A stretch of DNA of 35,381 nt from Alkalinema sp. CACIAM 70d (GTDB taxonomy: Bacteria > Cyanobacteriota > Cyanobacteriia > Leptolyngbyales > Leptolyngbyaceae), in assembly GCA_002148405.1 (NCBI GenBank), contig MUGG01000173.1, positions 1-35,381 of the forward strand, written 5' to 3'. The position numbers and the translations under genes were made by a program. A model generated the notes under the pieces. It was not told where the DNA came from, ran no database searches, and saw only the letters and a list, made by a program, of their open reading frames with translations. Position 1 is the first letter of the stretch. Every line of letters begins with the position of its first letter. This document shows, in pieces, positions 32,701-35,381 of the stretch.

Positions 32701-32825
32701 TGCTGGCGTGCCCCCCGAATGCGGATGGTATTGGATGGATTGCTGCGAGAGCCGACACTGGGTAAGCGATCGCTAAGAACGCTTGCTGTATCAGGCTTGG
32801 AGGACTTACCAGGACGCTTCGCCAT
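29793..32825 (-). CDS. uvrA: excinuclease ABC subunit A
   Basis: The damage-recognition ATPase of nucleotide excision repair. The 1010 residues carry two ABC modules: Walker A GVSGSGKS at 61-68 and 701-708, LSGGEAQR signatures at 549-556 and 890-897, and DEP Walker B motifs. The C-terminal zinc module is C800, C803, C823, C826. The first zinc site is C316-x2-H319 and C340-x2-C343, with His in place of the usual second Cys. Residues 265-308 form a polar insertion just before it, and about 25 extra residues precede the fold, explaining the length above the common 940-970. There is no Shine-Dalgarno at the ATG. It lies 91 bp downstream of the exported TPR-like gene on the same strand, possibly cotranscribed. 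No LexA-type box was seen. Confidence 0.97.
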   Translation of the reverse strand: MAKRPGKSSKPDTASVLSDRLPSVGSRSNPSNTIRIRGARQHNLKNIDLELPREQLVVFTGVSGSGKSSLAFDTIFAEGQRRYVESLSAYARQFLGQVDKPDVDAIEGLSPAISIDQKSTSHNPRSTVGTVTEIYDYLRLLFGRAGAPHCPECDRSIAPQAIDQMCDRVMELPDRTKFQILAPVVRGKKGTHKKLISSLASEGFARVRIDGEVRELSDSIELEKNKFHDIEIVVDRLIKKAGIEERLVDSLGTCLKHSGGIAVINILQDEKKNDSNVIELPTAQKSSDLKAAEAGGSYGKVAEPLADLVFSENFACPEHGAVMEELSPRLFSFNSPYGACPNCHGLGSLRKFSPDLIIPNPKLPVYAAIAPWSDKDNTYYLSLLCSVAEAYEFDIQTPWEKLTEDQQDILLHGSPEPIWIQTESRYREAKGYHRRYEGALPMLERQYQETTSDVYKQKLEQYLIDQTCEDCQGYRLKPEALAVRIGQYHIHDLTGVSIRECLRRVNDMQLTEKQAKIADLVLREIRARLQFLLDVGLDYLTLDRPAMTLSGGEAQRIRLATQIGSGLTGVLYVLDEPSIGLHQRDNTRLLNTLTKLRDLGNTLIVVEHDEETIRAADYVVDIGPGAGVHGGHIVSQGSVEDLLQAEDSLTGAYLSGRRVIATPAERREGNGRSLVIQGATRNNLRNINVEIPLGKLVCITGVSGSGKSTLVNELLHPAIQHHFGHKVPFPKAVEKILGLDTLDKAIVIDQSPIGRTPRSNPATYTGVFDVIREVFSGTIEAKARGYKPGQFSFNVKGGRCEGCSGQGVNVIEMNFLPDVYVQCEVCKGKRYNRETLQVKFKDKSISDVLDMTVEEALAFFQNIPQAATRLQTLYDVGLGYMKIGQTAPTLSGGEAQRVKLASELSRRATGKTLYLIDEPTTGLSFYDVHKLLDVVQRLVDKGNSVLMIEHNLDVIRCSDWIIDLGPEGGDRGGEVIAEGTPDEVAQVSGSYTGQYLKTVLEQYPVQQIEP

Positions 32826-32916
32826 CGGGACACTGGGGGAAAAGGGCTTACTGATTCTAGCGTTCTGAGATAGTGCATGGGTACCGCAGCCTAGAAATTT
32901 CCTCCGCCCTTGGTTC

Positions 32917-35097
32917 TCAACGCCCCGATCGATAGCAATTCAGGTGGGTTTGGAGTTGTTGCTTGCGCTGGGCATAGCCTGGCTGCTGAGCATTGGGATA
33001 TTGGTCAATTAAGGTTTGAGCGGAAGTTATTTTTCCTGTTTGGGCATAGAGTTGCACAATGGCCTCTAGATCATCCGGCGATCGCTCCGAAGCGGGAAGA
33101 CTCATCCATGCCTGGGCGGCTCGATCGAGAAGAACCACAGCGGCTTGCCCTTGCCCTCGACCCAAGTAAGCTCTGACGAGGCGAGGAGCTGTAAATAATA
33201 AGCTCCGGGGCGGATGGTATTGGGCAACCAAGGCGATCGCGGATTGGGCTGTGGAGAGATCCCCCACCGCAAGGGCTGCGATGATTAAGTTATCAATATT
33301 CGTCTCTTTCAAAGCCGTTGTTGGAATTGTTTGAAAGGTGCTCCATGCAGGCAAAAGTTGCTGTTGATCGAGGAATTGCTGAACGATCGCCCCTAACACG
33401 GCATTGGAAGCGGGTGCAGCCTTGGCCCACTGCACCGCAAGTTGGCGGGAAGCCTCGGCTGCATCTAGTTGCGCCATTTGCCCCTGGGCGATGGCAATGG
33501 CTCCGTAGGCTTGGGCACGGGTATCTAGTTCTTGGATGCCCGCCGCAATCGTGGCCGTTTTGGTCAGAATGGCTTGAGCTTGGGCCGGTTGACCGTTGCG
33601 GTGGAGCGTTGCTGCCACTTGGGCAAGTGTGGCGATCGCGGGAGAATACTCCGGATATTTGCGGGGAATACGCTCAGCAATGGCAACGGCTTTCTCCGGC
33701 TTAGCCGTTTCTGCATAGGCGATCGCCAACTGTTGCAAAAGGTCAATTCGCGCTTCGGGGTCAGATTTCAGTAATCGTTGAATCATCGGTTCAACGGCTT
33801 CCAAGAGATCCAGTTTCTGGGCGAGGGGTACAAGGCGAAAGCCTTTTGCATCAAGACGGTTGAGGGGAATTAAACGAGTCATGGCCACTTTGACCTCTGA
33901 ATCGTAGCCGTGCTCGCCCATTTGCCAGAATAAATAGGCGACATCTCGATTTTTCAACTGGGTCGCCACTTTCATCCATTGTTCGATCGCCTGGGATGCA
34001 TTTCTAGATTGATTGCGTTTACGAAATTCGCCAGCAACGGTGAGTAAATGATCAAATCTTCGATCGAGCGTATCTTTTTGTAATGCCTTAAAAACGCGAT
34101 CGGGACTCCCCCCTGTCTTGAAATAATTTTGTAGGAATGGTGTTTCTTGATCTAATAATTCGTTCTGAATTGATTTCCAGGACTTATTAAATAATTGATC
34201 AGCAATTTGGGGTTGTTTCGCATTTTCATAGATTGCAATGACGTTGCCATAGATATGATCTTCAAAGTGAATATAGCCTTTCAGAATCGCCTCAAGATAG
34301 GGTTTCGCTTTGTCTAGGCGGTTGAGTTTCACATAACCAACGACCAGTTCAGGTTGTAGCGTTTCTGGGTTTTGACCTTTAGCAAAACGATCGAAGAGGG
34401 CCAGGGCTTTTGCATGGTTGCCTGTGGCTTGGTAGGCTTGGGCTAAACGAAGAACTAGGGTCGGATTGGTTGCAGCGATCGTCGATTCAATTTTGGGAAG
34501 CCTCGCAGCAAGCGCCGGACTCTGGCCCAGATCGATCGCTGCCGTTAGTAATACAACGAAGCGACGCTGGTTCACTGGTTTTTTGAGTTCACTTTCCAGG
34601 GCACGATCTAGCAAAGCCGCAACTTGTTTGCCTTGCCCCAATTGTTGATAGTATTTCGCCAAGTTGGCAATCAAAACGTCTTGGTTCGGTTCATTGGTCA
34701 AGTTTTCAATTTTCGACGCCAGCCGATCGAAGGTGGCAACAAATTGACGAGTTTGAGCAGGAGGCAAATTCTGAATGGCTTGTTCGACTTCTGCGATCGT
34801 AGGAGATTCGGGGGGGCGGGCATTGGGATTACTCACCAATAGCTGAAATAGGCGAAACCGAATGCTTTCATCAAAGTTAGCTGGTGCATTGGCGATCGCG
34901 GTCAGTTCGTCGAGTAACCGGGCTGTTGCGTTGATCGCTGTAGACTGGGGCAAGGGCTGGGCAGGATACCATTGTCGATTGGCTTGATCCGCAGAAACAA
35001 TCGTTTGGCAACTGGCAGTTTGGGCTTGGGCCGCACGGAGAGGAGCCGCGATCGGAGCAAGGAGAACCAACGTGAGTAGGAAACGTAACAGGTTCAT
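32917..35097 (-). CDS. exported protein with TPR-like helical repeats
   Basis: A 726-residue protein with a clean signal peptide (residues 1-26, cut after AQA). The rest is about 20 helical hairpins of tetratricopeptide/SEL1-like character: regular Ala at small-residue positions, Leu/Tyr at packing positions, and units such as LVLRLAQAYQATGNHAKALALFDRF and LLQQLAIAYAETAKPEKAVAIAERI. Such solenoids bind proteins or peptides. Export suggests a periplasmic scaffold, but no partner can be named. Two Cys (near residues 30 and 721) could form an end-to-end disulfide. It lies between psbA and uvrA on the same strand, with a psbA terminator upstream, so it needs its own promoter in 35098-35191; I could not identify one. 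Confidence 0.85.
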   Translation of the reverse strand: MNLLRFLLTLVLLAPIAAPLRAAQAQTASCQTIVSADQANRQWYPAQPLPQSTAINATARLLDELTAIANAPANFDESIRFRLFQLLVSNPNARPPESPTIAEVEQAIQNLPPAQTRQFVATFDRLASKIENLTNEPNQDVLIANLAKYYQQLGQGKQVAALLDRALESELKKPVNQRRFVVLLTAAIDLGQSPALAARLPKIESTIAATNPTLVLRLAQAYQATGNHAKALALFDRFAKGQNPETLQPELVVGYVKLNRLDKAKPYLEAILKGYIHFEDHIYGNVIAIYENAKQPQIADQLFNKSWKSIQNELLDQETPFLQNYFKTGGSPDRVFKALQKDTLDRRFDHLLTVAGEFRKRNQSRNASQAIEQWMKVATQLKNRDVAYLFWQMGEHGYDSEVKVAMTRLIPLNRLDAKGFRLVPLAQKLDLLEAVEPMIQRLLKSDPEARIDLLQQLAIAYAETAKPEKAVAIAERIPRKYPEYSPAIATLAQVAATLHRNGQPAQAQAILTKTATIAAGIQELDTRAQAYGAIAIAQGQMAQLDAAEASRQLAVQWAKAAPASNAVLGAIVQQFLDQQQLLPAWSTFQTIPTTALKETNIDNLIIAALAVGDLSTAQSAIALVAQYHPPRSLLFTAPRLVRAYLGRGQGQAAVVLLDRAAQAWMSLPASERSPDDLEAIVQLYAQTGKITSAQTLIDQYPNAQQPGYAQRKQQLQTHLNCYRSGR

Positions 35098-35191
35098 GGG
35101 CTATCTCTATCCAGATCAAGTCTATAGAAGAGCTACCCAATTGATTTGTTGCATTTCGGATTTGCGGTATTTCGGCAATCATCACCAACAC

Positions 35192-35228
35192 CAAAAGCCC
35201 CCACCGAGAGACTCGATGAGGGCTTTTG
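35192..35228 (-). terminator. intrinsic terminator downstream of psbA
   Basis: CAAAAGCCC (35192-35200) pairs with GGGCTTTTG (35220-35228), 9 bp, with an inner CGAG/CTCG stem around AGA. Read on the minus strand it ends in GGGGGCUUUUGG about 40 bp past the psbA stop. The U-run is short, but the position and stem strength fit a psbA terminator. Confidence 0.75.
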
Positions 35229-35270
35229 AACTATCTATTGACTAATCTCAAGCTAAAACCGAAATCGGAA

Positions 35271-35381
<111 letters not shown>

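Overview
The window is chromosomal DNA from a cyanobacterium. The 3' end of psbA (photosystem II D1 protein) runs off the right edge. A GlgA of the cyanobacterial type, a PatD-family protein, a CHASE2 adenylate cyclase, a DUF928 protein and a phytochrome-like multi-GAF hybrid kinase are all present. The HIP1 octamer GCGATCGC recurs throughout (for example at 7801, 8641 and 25860). PatD, an HpsP-like glycosyltransferase and DUF928 suggest a filamentous lineage, possibly Leptolyngbya-like; that placement is inference and the species cannot be named from the sequence.

Layout. 1-6.1 kb (minus strand): a YcjF/DUF697-type GTPase, a helical protein of unknown function, and the bifunctional (p)ppGpp synthetase/hydrolase Rel. 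A previously easy-to-miss 43-codon plus-strand ORF sits in the gap at 3602-3733. 6.7-10.4 kb (plus): a PatD-family protein, a two-ATPase peptide-type ABC protein without its permeases, and a membrane-anchored lambda-lysozyme-like (GH104) protein. 10.5-16.9 kb: a small unknown protein (minus), aroA (plus) and a 1418-residue hybrid histidine kinase (minus); the stop codons of the last two overlap tail to tail. 17.6-24.9 kb (minus): TolC-family channel, M23 peptidase, CHASE2 adenylate cyclase, DUF928 protein and GT4 glycosyltransferase, which read as an envelope/export/cAMP block. 25.5-28.9 kb: a GH57 glycoside hydrolase and glycogen synthase glgA, divergently transcribed. 29-35.4 kb (minus): YqhA-family membrane protein, uvrA, an exported TPR-like protein and the end of psbA.

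How the genes fit together. Most are housekeeping: stringent response, aromatic synthesis, excision repair, glycogen metabolism, photosystem II. The more unusual signals are regulatory. A textbook intrinsic terminator (21860-21904) ends three bases before the most likely start codon of the adenylate cyclase and overlaps a second palindrome, as a transcription attenuator would. A nested, pseudoknot-capable set of inverted repeats lies downstream of yqhA. Several 14-18 bp perfect or near-perfect tandem duplications are scattered through genes and spacers. I found no CRISPR array, tRNA, rRNA, insertion sequence or prophage. No complete novel defence-type system is evident.
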